The translations under genes and the position numbers were made by a program. 64,000 bases of DNA, taken from NCBI GenBank assembly GCA_023362775.1, contig JALMGJ010000016.1:1061001-1125000 (forward strand). The letters run 5' to 3'. The stretch comes from Charina bottae (Eukaryota; Chordata; Lepidosauria; Squamata; Charinaidae). Under the pieces are notes generated by a model. The model worked only from the letters and a program-made list of their open reading frames with translations, did no database searches and was not told the origin of the DNA. This document shows positions 1 through 9,279 of the stretch, piece by piece. Position 1 is the first letter of the stretch, and every line of letters starts with the position of its first letter.

Positions 1-371
1 TATTCTGCACAGTCACCCAAGTAGCAGCCATTGTTGTAGGAATGATGTGTCAGTGTGTGACTCATACAACAGGTGCTTAGAGTTAGGTTGGGTGTGGTGA
101 ATAACGAGAGTGACCTATAATGTGATTGGTCAGGTTCACTATATATACAGAGACATTCTCAGTTCCCATTATTCCCATTTTACCTTGTGAATGCTGTATC
201 GTTGATGGTGTATCATTTTGTTACCTGTGGAATTGATCTGTAAATACGTATGTATATAAAGTAAATAGGATATTTGATATAACTTCTGTTTGGAGTCTAT
301 TTACTGCATAGCACTTGGATCACTGGTGCCTAGGAGAGAGAAGCAGGCCGCTCCATCTGTGCGCCCCGACA
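1..371 (+). repeat. 5' LTR of the copia element (partial)
   Basis: Matches 4084-4453 at about 98 percent identity and ends in CCCCGACA at 371, the same terminus as the 3' LTR and the solo LTR at 49516. A TATA-like run (CTATATATA, about 140-148) is followed by TCTCAGTT, a plausible initiator, so U3 is probably the first half. No canonical AATAAA is evident; TATATAAAGTAAATAG (about 253-268) is the nearest candidate for 3' end formation. Confidence 0.93.
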
Positions 372-385
372 GGTTATGGGCCCAG
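372..385 (+). promoter_or_regulatory. Primer-binding site for half tRNA-iMet
   Basis: GGTTATGGGCCCAG begins at the first base after the LTR. It is the exact reverse complement of CTGGGCCCATAACC, the anticodon stem-loop of animal initiator tRNA-Met, and not of the tRNA 3' acceptor end. The pairing ends at nucleotide 39 of the tRNA counted from its 5' end, the position where Drosophila copia is primed by a cleaved 5' half of tRNA-iMet. Minus-strand DNA synthesis would start here. Confidence 0.85.
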
Positions 386-640
386 AGGTGACGGAGAAGC
401 CATAGACGACGGAAGGCTTTGCACTGGCTGTGGATCGGTGGATCGTGTGCAGTCTGTGAGCTGGAAGCTTTGGAAGCCTATCCAGGAGTCGTGTGGCTAT
501 TTGGAGTGATTTGGAGCTTTAACAGGTTCCGTGCCTGCGTGTGTGTTTTTCTCTCCTACGCTTGTTTTGCAGCTAGAGGACATTCTGATAAGGTCTGTGT
601 CTTTAATCATCGGTGTCTGCCCAGAAGGGGCTGAAGACAG
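386..640 (+). other. Untranslated leader of the copia element
   Basis: This is the stretch between the primer-binding site and the first in-frame gag ATG. Short ATG-initiated frames (for example at 419) lie in other frames and look like chance. Packaging signals would be expected here in an LTR element, but none can be identified by eye. Confidence 0.6.
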
Positions 641-1429
641 ATGAGTACAGCGAAGATGTTGCCATCAGTCGGGGGAGGTTTTCCTCTGGAAAGACTGAAT
701 GACAATAATTATTTGTCATGGGCATATAAAATGGAAATGTATCTTCGGCGTGAAGGGCTTTGGAGAAGTGTACTTTGCCCTGAACCAGACCTGGATGATG
801 AAGAAGTTGCTCGAAAGGACGATAGAGCATTGGCAAGCATAATTTTATGTCTGGAAGATAGCCAATTGTGTTATGTTAGAGACTGTCAGTTAGCCAATAA
901 GTGTTGGGAAGCTTTAAAGAATGTTTATCTAAGAAGCTCACCGTTATGTAAGGTTTTACTAACAAGGAAACTTTATCACGCCAGATTAGGTGTATCTGGT
1001 AATATTAAGGATCACCTGCTTTATATGACAGAGTTGTTTCAGGAGCTGGCTCAGAGAGATATGCCATTTACAGAAGCTAATAAAGTGTATGTAGTTCTCA
1101 GTTCTCTAAATGAAACGTGGGATACTTTGGCAATTAGCTTCGGGTCATTATCTGAGGAAGATTTGACCATAAAATACTTATCTGGCAGGCTTTTGGAAGA
1201 AGAGCAAAGAAGAAAATAGTGTTCTAACGTAATTAGGTCTAAGCAAAACAGTGTTTTTGTTAAGGAATGTTCTGATAACCAAAACAATGTATTATTTGTA
1301 AAGCGAAAATGTTTCTACTGTGGGTCACAAAAGCATTTGTTGCGGGATTGTGATAAGAAACGGAAGCCAAAGGCCAAGCTGAAAATCTCCAAGCCGGGAG
1401 ACGCAGCACAGCTGTCTTTAATTAGTTAA
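641..1429 (+). pseudogene. gag: copia gag, with two in-frame stops
   Basis: Gag forms the virus-like particle that packages element RNA. ATG at 641 opens 192 codons with the copia-type Gag fold signature (N-x-Y-L-S-W near residue 26 and a leucine-rich helical body). TAG at 1217-1219 interrupts it, but the same frame continues into a CX2CX4HX4C zinc knuckle at 1310-1351 and a basic stretch before TAA at 1427-1429. The knuckle cysteines and histidine are all present. Because gag and pol share one frame throughout, the ancestor probably made one Gag-Pol polyprotein; the first stop is either a mutation or, less likely, a stop readthrough site. Confidence 0.88.
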
Positions 1430-2704
1430 AGTGTTCAAGATTTAAAGGGACCATTTTTACTTGACAGCGGGGCTTGTCAGCATATAGGAAATAACAGACA
1501 GATGTTTAAGAGTTTTAGGCAGGCTGATAGAGATCATGATACTCTAGCTAATGGAAGCATTGCATCTGTGACTGGTAAGAGATTTGTATATGTACCAGGG
1601 TTAAATATTGAATTATCAATGTTGTGTGTACCTGAACTGGAGTACAATATAATTAGTGTGTCACAATTGGATAAACAGGGTTATACTGTACACTTTGGAA
1701 ATAATGAATGTATTGTTATGAAAGATAACAATGTTTGTGGCAAAGGTATTTTGCAGAACTGTCTTTATGAAATAGTTCAAACCAGGACAAGCAGCAACCA
1801 ACATTTAGCTACAATTAATAAGCCAACACATGATTCATGTGTGCACCTGTGGCACAGAAGGCTTGGGCATACGAGTTTCAAAGTGATTGAAAAGATGTCA
1901 GAAGCAAGTTCTGGAATGGAATTGAAAAAGTGCCAAGTGTATTTGGATTGTACAGCTTGTAAGGTTGCAAAGTCAAAAGTATTTCCTGTGAGCAAATTCA
2001 GTGATAGGAAGTCACATAAACGTTTTGAATTAGTTCACGCTGACTTAATTGGTCCATTAGCAGCTACTATAGGGGGTGTTAAATATGTTTTAGTCATTGT
2101 AGATGATTTCACCAGATTTGGGTTCTGTTACCTATTGAAAGCTAAAAGTCAAACATTTGAAAAGTTTAGAAACTGGGTGCAGTTTGTGGAACGTAGATAT
2201 AGCACAAAGGTGTGCAGTTTACAAACTGACCGGGGTACAGAGTTTCTTAGTGGGAGTTTTCAGCAATGGCTCCATAGAAGGGGCATTGTGCATAGGAGAA
2301 CTAACCCACATAGTTCAGCTGAGAATGGCGTGGCTGAACGTAGGAATTTGGCATTGCAGACAGTGAAGGATTCACTCATTGCTGACTCAGGGTTATCACA
2401 TGGATACTGGGGAGAGGCAATATTAACAGCTAATTATTTAATTTACAGGTTATGGAGTGTGTCTGTAAACCAAACTCCATATTATATGTTATATGGCAAG
2501 AAGCCACCATTAGCTCATTTGAAAGTGTTTGGGTGCACTGCCTATGTTCACGTGCATAAGGAAGTACGTAGGAAGGGACAGGCAAAAGCACAGAAGATGA
2601 CGTTTGTGGGGTATGAGCCAGGAACTAAGGGATATAGGTTCACTGATGGCAGGAAAGTTGTTATTTCTAGATCAGCAAGTTTTTGTGAGCACAGCAATTG
2701 GTAG
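1430..2704 (+). pseudogene. pol: copia protease and integrase region of pol
   Basis: Directly after TAA at 1427-1429 the frame holds the aspartic protease active site L-L-D-S-G-A (Asp codon 1463-1465). It then runs into the GAG-pre-integrase HHCC zinc module (W-H-R-R-L-G-H, then C-T-A-C) and the integrase core. Visible catalytic residues are Asp in A-D-L-I-G-P-L (about 2041), Asp in T-D-R-G-T-E-F (about 2228) and, exactly 35 residues later, Glu in V-A-E-R-R-N, giving the copia D-D-35-E triad. Integrase inserts the cDNA into the genome. The frame ends at TAG 2702-2704, with clear coding similarity continuing beyond in the same frame. Confidence 0.92.
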
Positions 2705-3826
2705 AGATTACACGGGAGTAGTGAGGTTTATCTTCCTAGTCAGGGACATTTTGAGTTTTCAGAGCGGAGAGAGGCCACTGATGTGATTAAGAAGGAAGAG
2801 GAATTAACTCCTTGTGTGCCAATGATGCAGGATGCTACAGTGTTGCGCAGATCTGAGAGAGTTAGCAAGGGCATACCACCTCAGTGTTATACACCAGGTG
2901 ATGTAAAAGTGTGTTTTATTGATTATGAACCTCGTAATTACAGGGACGTATTGAAGTTGCCACAACACAAGCAGAGTAGATGGAAAGCTGCTATGGATGT
3001 GGAAATGAAAGCCATTAATTCTCATAAGGTTTTCAAATCTACTAGGCTGCCTGAGGGGCATAGAGCAGTAGGCTGTAGATGGGTGTATAAGAAGAAAACC
3101 TTAGTGAATGGTGATATTCAGTATAAGGCTAGGTTGGTAGCACAAGGATTTTCCCAGATAAAGAATCAGACTTATGATGAAGTTTTTGCACCAACGCTAA
3201 GAGGGGAGACATTTAGGTTTGCCTTAGCAATGGCAGCAGCTGGGAATTGTGTAGTACAGCATTATGATATCACAACAGCATATTTGCGTGCTGATTTGAA
3301 TGAAGAGATCTATATGATTGAAGCCCCAGGGTATGAATCAAAGATTGCAGGAAGGTTATACAAGTTGCAGAAAGCATTGTATGGACTCAAGCAGTCGGCA
3401 CGTTGCTGGAATCTAACTTTAGATAAGGAATTACAAAGAATGGGATTCAAGTGTAGTATAGCTGACCCATGTCTTTATGTAAAGCAATGTGAAAATGATG
3501 AACAGATTTTGCTTTTGATATTTGTAGACGATTTGTGTCTTATAGCGAAAGATCAAAGCAGGGTAATTGAATTTACTGAAAATCTGAAACAACACTTTGA
3601 TGTCAAAGATCTGGGAGAAATTAAGAATTACCTAGGCGTGGGTATTCAGAAGGTTGATGGGGGTTATGTTCTAGAGCAGCGGAAGAAAATTGAAGCACTG
3701 CTAAGAGAGAACAATATGGAACAGTGTAAAGAAGTTTCAACCCCGATGACAACAGATTTTGTTAAAACAGTGACTGGAGATGATGACAAAACTTCATGTG
3801 ATCAAGAACATGTGATCAGTCAATAA
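2705..3826 (+). pseudogene. pol: copia reverse transcriptase region of pol
   Basis: It continues in the gag-pol frame after the 2702 TAG. It has the RVT_2-type reverse transcriptase of copia elements: W-x-x-A-M near the start, a central V-Q-H-Y-D-I-T-T-A-Y-L block with the first catalytic Asp, L-Y-G-L-K-Q-S-x-R-C-W, then F-V-D-D at 3521-3532 (Phe in place of the usual Tyr), and a K-D-L-G-E-I block. The open frame stops at 3824-3826, just where the polymerase hands over to RNase H. An intact copia pol would extend by over a hundred residues, so the C-terminus is lost here. Confidence 0.93.
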
Positions 3827-3974
3827 TTGGAAGTTTATTGTATTGTATTGTATTGATTTGCAATATTGTCCATCTGAATGTAATGTAGCAGATGTTATGA
3901 CAAAGCCTCTAAGCATAGATAGACATAGGATGTGTATATCTCAAATGTATATGTCTTCTATTCTGTACAATTGA
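3827..3974 (+). pseudogene. pol: RNase H C-terminal remnant after internal deletion
   Basis: From 3870, in a frame shifted relative to the polymerase, the sequence reads N-V-A-D-V-M-T-K-P-L followed by about 20 residues and a TGA at 3972-3974. N-x-A-D-x-x-T-K-P-L is the conserved extreme C-terminus of copia pol. The RNase H core with its acidic residues, normally between the polymerase and this motif, is absent, so a few hundred bases were deleted around 3815-3869. The TATTG repeats at 3837-3855 lie at the probable junction. Confidence 0.8.
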
Positions 3975-3990
3975 ATGTAATATCTATTGT

Positions 3991-4002
3991 AAATTGAAGG
4001 GG
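3991..4002 (+). promoter_or_regulatory. Polypurine tract candidate
   Basis: AAATTGAAGGGG abuts the 3' LTR; GAAGGGG is the purine run likely to prime plus-strand DNA. It is short compared with retroviral tracts, but its position is exact. Confidence 0.6.
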
Positions 4003-4453
4003 TGTTGGGGTTTGATAAACCCAGGAATTTACTGCTAGATATAAATTATACAGAGAGGCTTGATTTCTAGGTAAAAGGTGAAATATTCTGCACAGTCACC
4101 CAATTAGCAGCCATTGTTGTAGGAATGATGTGTCATGTGTGACTCATTCAACAGGTGCTTAGAGTTAGGTTGGGTGTGGTGAATAACGAGAGTGACCTAT
4201 AATGTGATTGGTCAGGTTCACTATATATGCAGAGACATTCTCATTTCCCATTATTCCCATTTTACCTCGTGAATGCTGTATCGTTGATGGTGTATCATTT
4301 TGTTACCTGTGGAAGTGATCTGTAAATACGTATGTATATAAAGTAAATAGGATATTTGATATAACTTCTGTTTGGAGTCTATTTACTGCATAGTACTTGG
4401 ATCACTGGTGCCTAGGAGAGAGAAGCAGGCCGCTCCATCTGCGCGCCCCGACA
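4003..4453 (+). repeat. 3' LTR of the copia element
   Basis: Complete 451-bp LTR starting TGTTGGGG and ending CCCCGACA, so TG...CA termini. It matches the left LTR and the solo LTR at 49516-49968. A TATA-like CTATATA sits near the middle. The sequence after it (AGTTGC) would be one copy of the target duplication; its partner is outside the window. Confidence 0.95.
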
Positions 4454-5217
4454 AGTTGCAATATCTGGTGATGCTTAATAGTTATCTTGACTGGATAGGG
4501 TTTTTTTTTTGAAATGTTCAACTGGGTGTAATGGATTAGTGTCAGGATTGCACCAGTGAAAATCAGACGGCCACTGATCCCTAGGTTAGAATCAGCGGCA
4601 GCCGAAACAGAACTGGGGACATCCAGGAGATAAACACTGGATGGGAGGGGGACTGAAACTGAGTGGGAAAGATTTGGGGTTGACATCATCAGATGGTGGG
4701 GGCTTGCACGACAGTGGGAGGAAAGAAAATTCAATCTTTGAGTGGGAACTTTCATTTAGGTCTTTAGCCATGCTTTGATTTGTATATCTCTAATATAGCT
4801 TTCTACTGCATTTCAGTTGAAGTGTATTGAGGAAGACTGATTTGGGGATTTAGAATCAGAGACATCACAATTAGTTTGCAATATCTATGTTATTATTTTT
4901 GATATGTTACTATTTTTGGTAATGTTTAATAGTCTCTAATGTTTTGTATTGTTTAATCGCTAATTGAGTTTAGATTTCAATTATTAAAGAGAGGGATCAG
5001 GGGGATTTTGGTTAAATGGAAAGGGGGACTATATTCTTAGGTATTTCTGTTAACTTTTACTGGATCTTTGCTGATTAATTAGAGCTGAAGATTTAGAGAT
5101 GAGTTTATAGAAAATGGGGTGAGGTATTGAATGAAGTTGTATTTGGTTGTATTTAAGAGACAGTGATAAGTTGTTAATGTTGAATATAATTGTGGGGGAT
5201 GAAGAGGGAAGTTTCAT
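4454..5217. other. Unclassified sequence after the copia element
   Basis: No coding similarity recognised. The 4900-5215 part is T- and G-rich, resembling the 3' untranslated end of an L1-type LINE, but no protein motif or tail supports a firm call. Confidence 0.3.
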
Positions 5218-5246
5218 ATTACTACTACTACTACTACTACTACTAC

Positions 5247-5280
<34 letters not shown>
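5218..5280. repeat. (ACT)n(ATT)n microsatellite
   Basis: About 10 units of ACT run into about 11 of ATT. The long Tyr- and Leu-rich open frames here are translations of this repeat and are not genes. Confidence 0.95.
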
Positions 5281-6004
5281 TCTTTTTCTTTCTTTTTTCT
5301 TTTTTTGGGCGGTTTCTCTGCACTTCTTTGGTATATGTAATATTTGTACATCTTATTCAAAATGTTGTTATCGACCCATCACCACTTTTGTGACTGATGC
5401 TTTCAAAACTGAGTCTGAAACGTTATTTGTTAGAACGGGAACTTATTTTTGGCTATGTTGCAGGCATGTGTATTTGTTACGTCTTTTGCTCCTGAGATGC
5501 TATTTCTAGAAGATTCTATAGAGAGAATAAGACCCAAGGTATTTGTTCTTGCCTCCTTCTCCCTATTATTTTCTGCAAACTGTCCAAAGGCTAAAGAAAA
5601 AAAGCATGTTGACCAAAAGAGATAAGTAGGTAAAATAAGCTATGTAACATTCCATTTTTCTCTTTGTCTTCTCTCAAGAAAGAGAGCTTTTCTCTCAAGA
5701 AAAGCTGAGCAAAGAACAAACTGCCCAACCTTATTACACTGTGTAAACTGCAAACCAATAGGAGGGCCATGCAATGTCTGCCCTGAGCTTATCTTTCCAC
5801 TCAGCACATCCAGGCCATTTGATAAAACATGGAGAACAAGAAAGCACAAGGAAGGTAATGAATGTGTGCTCTTAGTCTCTAGGTACTGTGAATCTCTGTG
5901 CATAGCTGTAGTGGCAACGTGGAGGACCACTGTTATTTCCAGGAGTTTAAGTGACATATTTTGATTTTCTCCCTCACACAAAGAAGCTTAGAGTTTATTT
6001 TGAG
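5281..6004. other. No gene recognised
   Basis: Starts with a pyrimidine-rich run (5281-5307), then sequence of mixed composition. The open frames are short and lack recognisable domains. Confidence 0.4.
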
Positions 6005-6517
6005 TTATACAATGTTTATTTATTATTTATTTATTATTCGTATTTATACCCCGCCTATCCCCTCCCTATCGGAGGACTCTAGGCGGCTTACAACATTGCA
6101 ATTTCATATATTTAACAATTCATATATTTTAACAACGTTTATTACCGCACGCTCAGGGAAGGGGTAAGGGAACCGACTCTTGTAGTATTGGACTACATGT
6201 CCCAGGATACCTTGCTTCAGAGTCGGCTGCTGATGTCCTGGATGTTGCTGTTTGGGATCCGTCATCTCCGTTCTCCATTTCCGCCATTCGTGAGGTCTTC
6301 TTCGCTCCGGAGGCGACCCCCGACAGGATGCCAGCACATTCTCCCATGTAAGGTGGTACCCATTTATCTACTTGCAATTAGCTTTTGAACTGCTGGGTTG
6401 ACAGGAGCTGGGGCAAGTGACGAGAGCTCACTTCGCCACGCGGATGTTCGAACTGCTGACCTGCTGATCGGCAGTCTTACAGCATCAGCGGTTTAACCCG
6501 CTGAGCTACCGCGCCCC
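6005..6517 (-). mobile_element. tRNA-headed SINE with CR1/L2-like tail, copy 1
   Basis: Read on the minus strand, a tRNA-like head (GGGGCGCGGTAGCTCAGCGG, box A) with a box B around CAGTTCGAAC is followed by a body of about 350 bp. The tail is TAAGCCGCCTAGAGTCC, then GATAGG, GGGGTATAAAT and AAATAAATA repeats. This tail is typical of CR1/L2-clade LINEs, which probably supply the reverse transcriptase. The copy at 59363-59873 has the same layout. The flanking TTTATTA motifs are too simple to prove a target duplication. Confidence 0.75.
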
Positions 6518-6539
6518 TTTATTAACGCGCCCGTTTAGC

Positions 6540-7135
6540 TGGCTTGTTTTTTATTTCTGTTTGAAATGGGGGGGGGGAGAAGAGAAAACCCCAAGATTGT
6601 TTTTGTTAAGCACTAGCTTATCTGTATAGCTTCCCAGGCTCTTGGAAACAGGTGCTCCAGACCCCGGGAACTGTCCTAGTCAAGGCTGGGTCCTGCAGCC
6701 TCAGTACCATGGAAACAGGGTCACGAGGTTTTAGGGGCAGACTTCGATAAAAACCTTAGGAATGCCTTTTGAGTTTGGGAGCTTCTGCACAGACCTGAGC
6801 GCTGGGTGCTGTGGAAATGGAGCCACCCTGGGCTCCAGGGTGTCTTAATAAAGACACCCTCCGCTGTCTTTATTAAGGGGCTTCTGTAGGCTCCTGACAG
6901 CCTATGGGATTAGGTATCAACTTGCTTGATATGTTATGAGTTTTCTTTCTTTATGCTATGCTTTTTATGCTCCTGTTTAATCTGCCTAAACTATCTTTCT
7001 GTTTAAATCTGTTTGCTTAAGTTAATAATAAAGCTTAAAATCTCTTTATCCACTGGTGTGCTTATTGTCTCTGCATCTAAAAGAACCAGTTGTCTGAGCA
7101 CCTGATTACTGCTTGGACACTTGGCAGAACAATAG
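6540..7135 (+). repeat. Unclassified, possibly LTR-like sequence
   Basis: Contains a G-run, paired hairpins around AATAAA (6837-6877), a second AATAAA near 7026 and then a CT-rich ACTGGTGTGCTTATTGTC stretch, an arrangement reminiscent of the R-U5 end of a solo LTR. No TG...CA boundaries or target duplication could be fixed, so this is a weak suggestion only. Confidence 0.25.
6837..6877. other. Two overlapping perfect hairpins
   Basis: AGGGTGTCT (6837-6845) pairs with AGACACCCT (6852-6860) around the loop TAATAA. CTTAATAAAGACA (6844-6856) pairs with TGTCTTTATTAAG (6865-6877) around CCCTCCGC. The middle arm is shared, so only one can form at a time. Confidence 0.85.
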
Positions 7136-7424
7136 CAGATAATGGGTCTTGTCTTCCTGAAGTTGTCTTAAATTCTCAAAGGGATTAACTCAGTCTGGTT
7201 GCCTTAATGCCAGGCAACATTTGTATCTAGCTTAGGAAGAAAACAAGGCATTTCATGTTACATATGGATCCAAACATGTGATGACACATTGCATTCAAAC
7301 TGCTGATGAAATAGAGACTCTCTATAAAACTATTATAAGATTATATTTTTAGACTTCGAAAGTATTGACTAACTCATCCTCTGGCTCTGGATGGAAACTA
7401 GAGTATTCTTAACAAATGGCCATA

Positions 7425-8518
7425 CATATAGTATTGTTGTTGTTGTTGTTCAGTCATTTAGTCGTGTCCGACTCTTCGTGACCTCATGGACCATAGCACG
7501 CCAGGCCTTCCTGTCCTCCACTGTTACCCAGAGTTTAGTCAAATTCATGTTCATTACATCGGTGATGCTATCTAACCATCTCATCCTCTGCCATCCCCTT
7601 CTCCTTTTGCCTTCAGTCTTTCCCAGCATCAGGGTCTTTTCCAGTGAGTCCTCTCTTCGCATTAGGTGGCCAAAGTATTTGAGCTTCAGCTTCAGCATCT
7701 GTCCTTCCAATGAGCAGTCAGGGTTGATTTCCTTTAGGATTGACTGGTTTGACCTCCTTGCAGTCCAAGGGACTCTCAAGAGTCTTCTCCAGCACCACAG
7801 TTCGAAAGCATCAATTCTTCGGCGCTCAGCCTTCCTTATGGTCCAACTCTCACAGCCATACATTACTACTGGAAAAACCATAGCTTTAATTATACGGACC
7901 TTTGTCGGCAAGGTGATGTCTCTGCTTTTTAATATGCTGTCTAGGTTTGCCATAGCTTTCTTCCCAAGGAGCAAGCATCTTTTAATTTCATGGCTGCAGT
8001 CACCGTCTGCGGTGATCTTGGAGCCCAAGAAAATAAAATCTGTCACTGCTTCAATTTCTTCCCCTTCTATTTGCCAGGAAGTGATGGGACCAGATGCCAT
8101 GATCTGAGTTTTTTTAATGTTGAGTTTCAAGCCAGCTTTTGCACTCTCCTCTTTCACCCTCATCAAGAGGCTCTTTAGTTCCTCTTCACTTTCTGCCATT
8201 AGGGTGATATCGTCTGAATATCTGAGGTTGTTGATATTTCTCCTGGCAATCTTAACTCCAGCTTGTGATTCATCCAGCCTGGCATTTCTCATGATGTACT
8301 CTACATATGCGTTAAATAAGCAGGGTGATAATATACAGCCTTGTTGTACTCCTTTCCCAATTTTGAACCAGTCAGTTGTTCCATGTCCGGTTCTAACTGT
8401 TGCTTCTTGACCCGCATACAGGTTTCTCAGGAGACAGGTAAGGTGGTCTGGTACTCCCATCTCTTTAAGACTTTGCCACAGTTTGTTGTGATCCACACAA
8501 TCAAAGGCATATAGTATT
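7425..8518 (-). mobile_element. BovB (RTE clade) LINE, 5'-truncated, with target duplication
   Basis: The insertion spans 7436-8507, flanked by the perfect 11-bp direct repeat CATATAGTATT at 7425-7435 and 8508-8518. Its 3' end, read on the minus strand, is the BovB tail GAGTCGGACACGACT followed by an AAC-type microsatellite (7436-7450). The 5' end is truncated inside the reverse transcriptase, as usual for target-primed insertion. The intact duplication and open frame indicate a recent event. BovB is known for patchy, horizontally transferred distribution in squamates and ruminants. Confidence 0.95.
7450..8507 (-). pseudogene. BovB reverse transcriptase, C-terminal part
   Basis: An uninterrupted frame runs from the truncated 5' border (reading A-F-D-C-V-D-H-N) to TGA at 7450-7452, about 350 codons. 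It contains reverse transcriptase block G-V-Q-Q-G-C-I-L-S-P, the catalytic box Y-S-D-D (Ser where BovB usually has Ala), the thumb-like K-A-G-L-K-L-N-I-K-K-T segment, and the RTE C-terminal region with R-R-I-D-A-F-E-L-W-C-W and H-E-V-T-K-S-R-T. The endonuclease and the reverse transcriptase N-terminus are missing, so the product cannot be functional. An apparent start at 8496 is a GTG inside the domain and not a true start. Confidence 0.95.
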
Positions 8519-9027
8519 ACATACTTGTAATGGATGAGATCTCATCATCTCCCAAGAAAGTCATTAGAAAATGTATTTTAATGTTGTTTGGTCCAGGACA
8601 GACTGAAGAATTTAATATGCAATTCTTACTAGCAGATAAGGACCCCAAGGTAACTCTTGCCATTGCAAAGTTGGTTTTCACAGCTTGTAAACTTCGTATA
8701 TTGCTAACAGCAAAATAGTACAAGTATGATTGTAGATCTTTTCTATTGTAAGCTTTATTTTATTCTATATGCTCTATCTTGTAGCTCTAATTTGTAGGTT
8801 TTATTTAATGACTTTTATTTAGTCTGGGTTGTTGATCTGTAATAAAGAATTTGAATTAGAATGTTGTTGGAATATATTTTCTTACAATAATATCTAAAGT
8901 AGTATAAGATTTGGTACAAAGCTAGAAGGTTGTAATGTGCAGCAGGGAGGCCATTTTTCAGGGGAGGGCTAGCTCTGTCATGGGTAAATGAGCACATTGC
9001 AAAAGCTGTGTGAAAGGAAGATTAAAG
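8519..9027. other. No gene recognised
   Basis: AT-rich, single-copy-looking sequence between the BovB insertion and the first hAT MITE. Confidence 0.4.
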
Positions 9028-9279
9028 ACTTAGGCCATAGCTTTCCAAACTGTGTGTCGCGACACTTTAGTGTGTCGCAACACAACTCGGAAGTGGCGGC
9101 GGGGGCGTGCATGGCGGGGGCGGTGTGTACGGCATTGGCAGCAGTGACGATGGCAGCAACACGCCATCAGCGCTTCCGCATTTTAGCAGAGGCCGCCACT
9201 GCTGCTGCGCACACCCCTGCACTGCCACCACCGTTGGTGTGTCGCCAACGGTGGCACTTTGGAAAGCACTGACTTACAT
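9028..9279. mobile_element. hAT-type MITE, GC-rich, copy A
   Basis: Element about 9036-9271. The left terminus CATAGCTTTCCAAACTG and right terminus ACTTTGGAAAGCACTG are inverted, with the CA.../...TG ends of hAT elements. Flanks ACTTAGGC and ACTTACAT share 5 of 8 bases, a decayed 8-bp duplication. The interior is unusually CpG- and GC-rich for this window. It shares its left terminus and GTGTGTCGCGACAC core with the element at 10305. Confidence 0.75.

Larger units (their letters stand above)
1..4453 (+). mobile_element. Ty1/copia LTR retrotransposon, left LTR cut by window edge
   Basis: Order seen: LTR (1-371), primer-binding site (372-385), leader, Gag with zinc knuckle, aspartic protease, integrase, reverse transcriptase, an RNase H remnant, purine tract and a second LTR (4003-4453). 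Integrase lying before reverse transcriptase is the diagnostic order of the copia superfamily (gypsy elements and retroviruses have the reverse). The two LTRs differ by about 8 substitutions and one indel over 370 bp, so the insertion is fairly recent. The first about 81 bp of the 5' LTR and the left target duplication are outside the window. Three in-frame stops and loss of the RNase H core mean this copy cannot move by itself. Confidence 0.95.

Noticed and set aside
5147..5509. 120-codon frame with a long Leu run resembling a membrane segment
   Set aside because: The Leu run is the (ACT)n/(ATT)n microsatellite read in one frame.
6540..7135. Endogenous retrovirus LTR
   Set aside because: No TG...CA borders, target duplication, primer site or retroviral coding sequence could be found; kept only as an unclassified repeat.
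7391..8107. 238-codon plus-strand open frame
   Set aside because: It is the antisense shadow of the BovB reverse transcriptase, which has the recognisable motifs on the minus strand.
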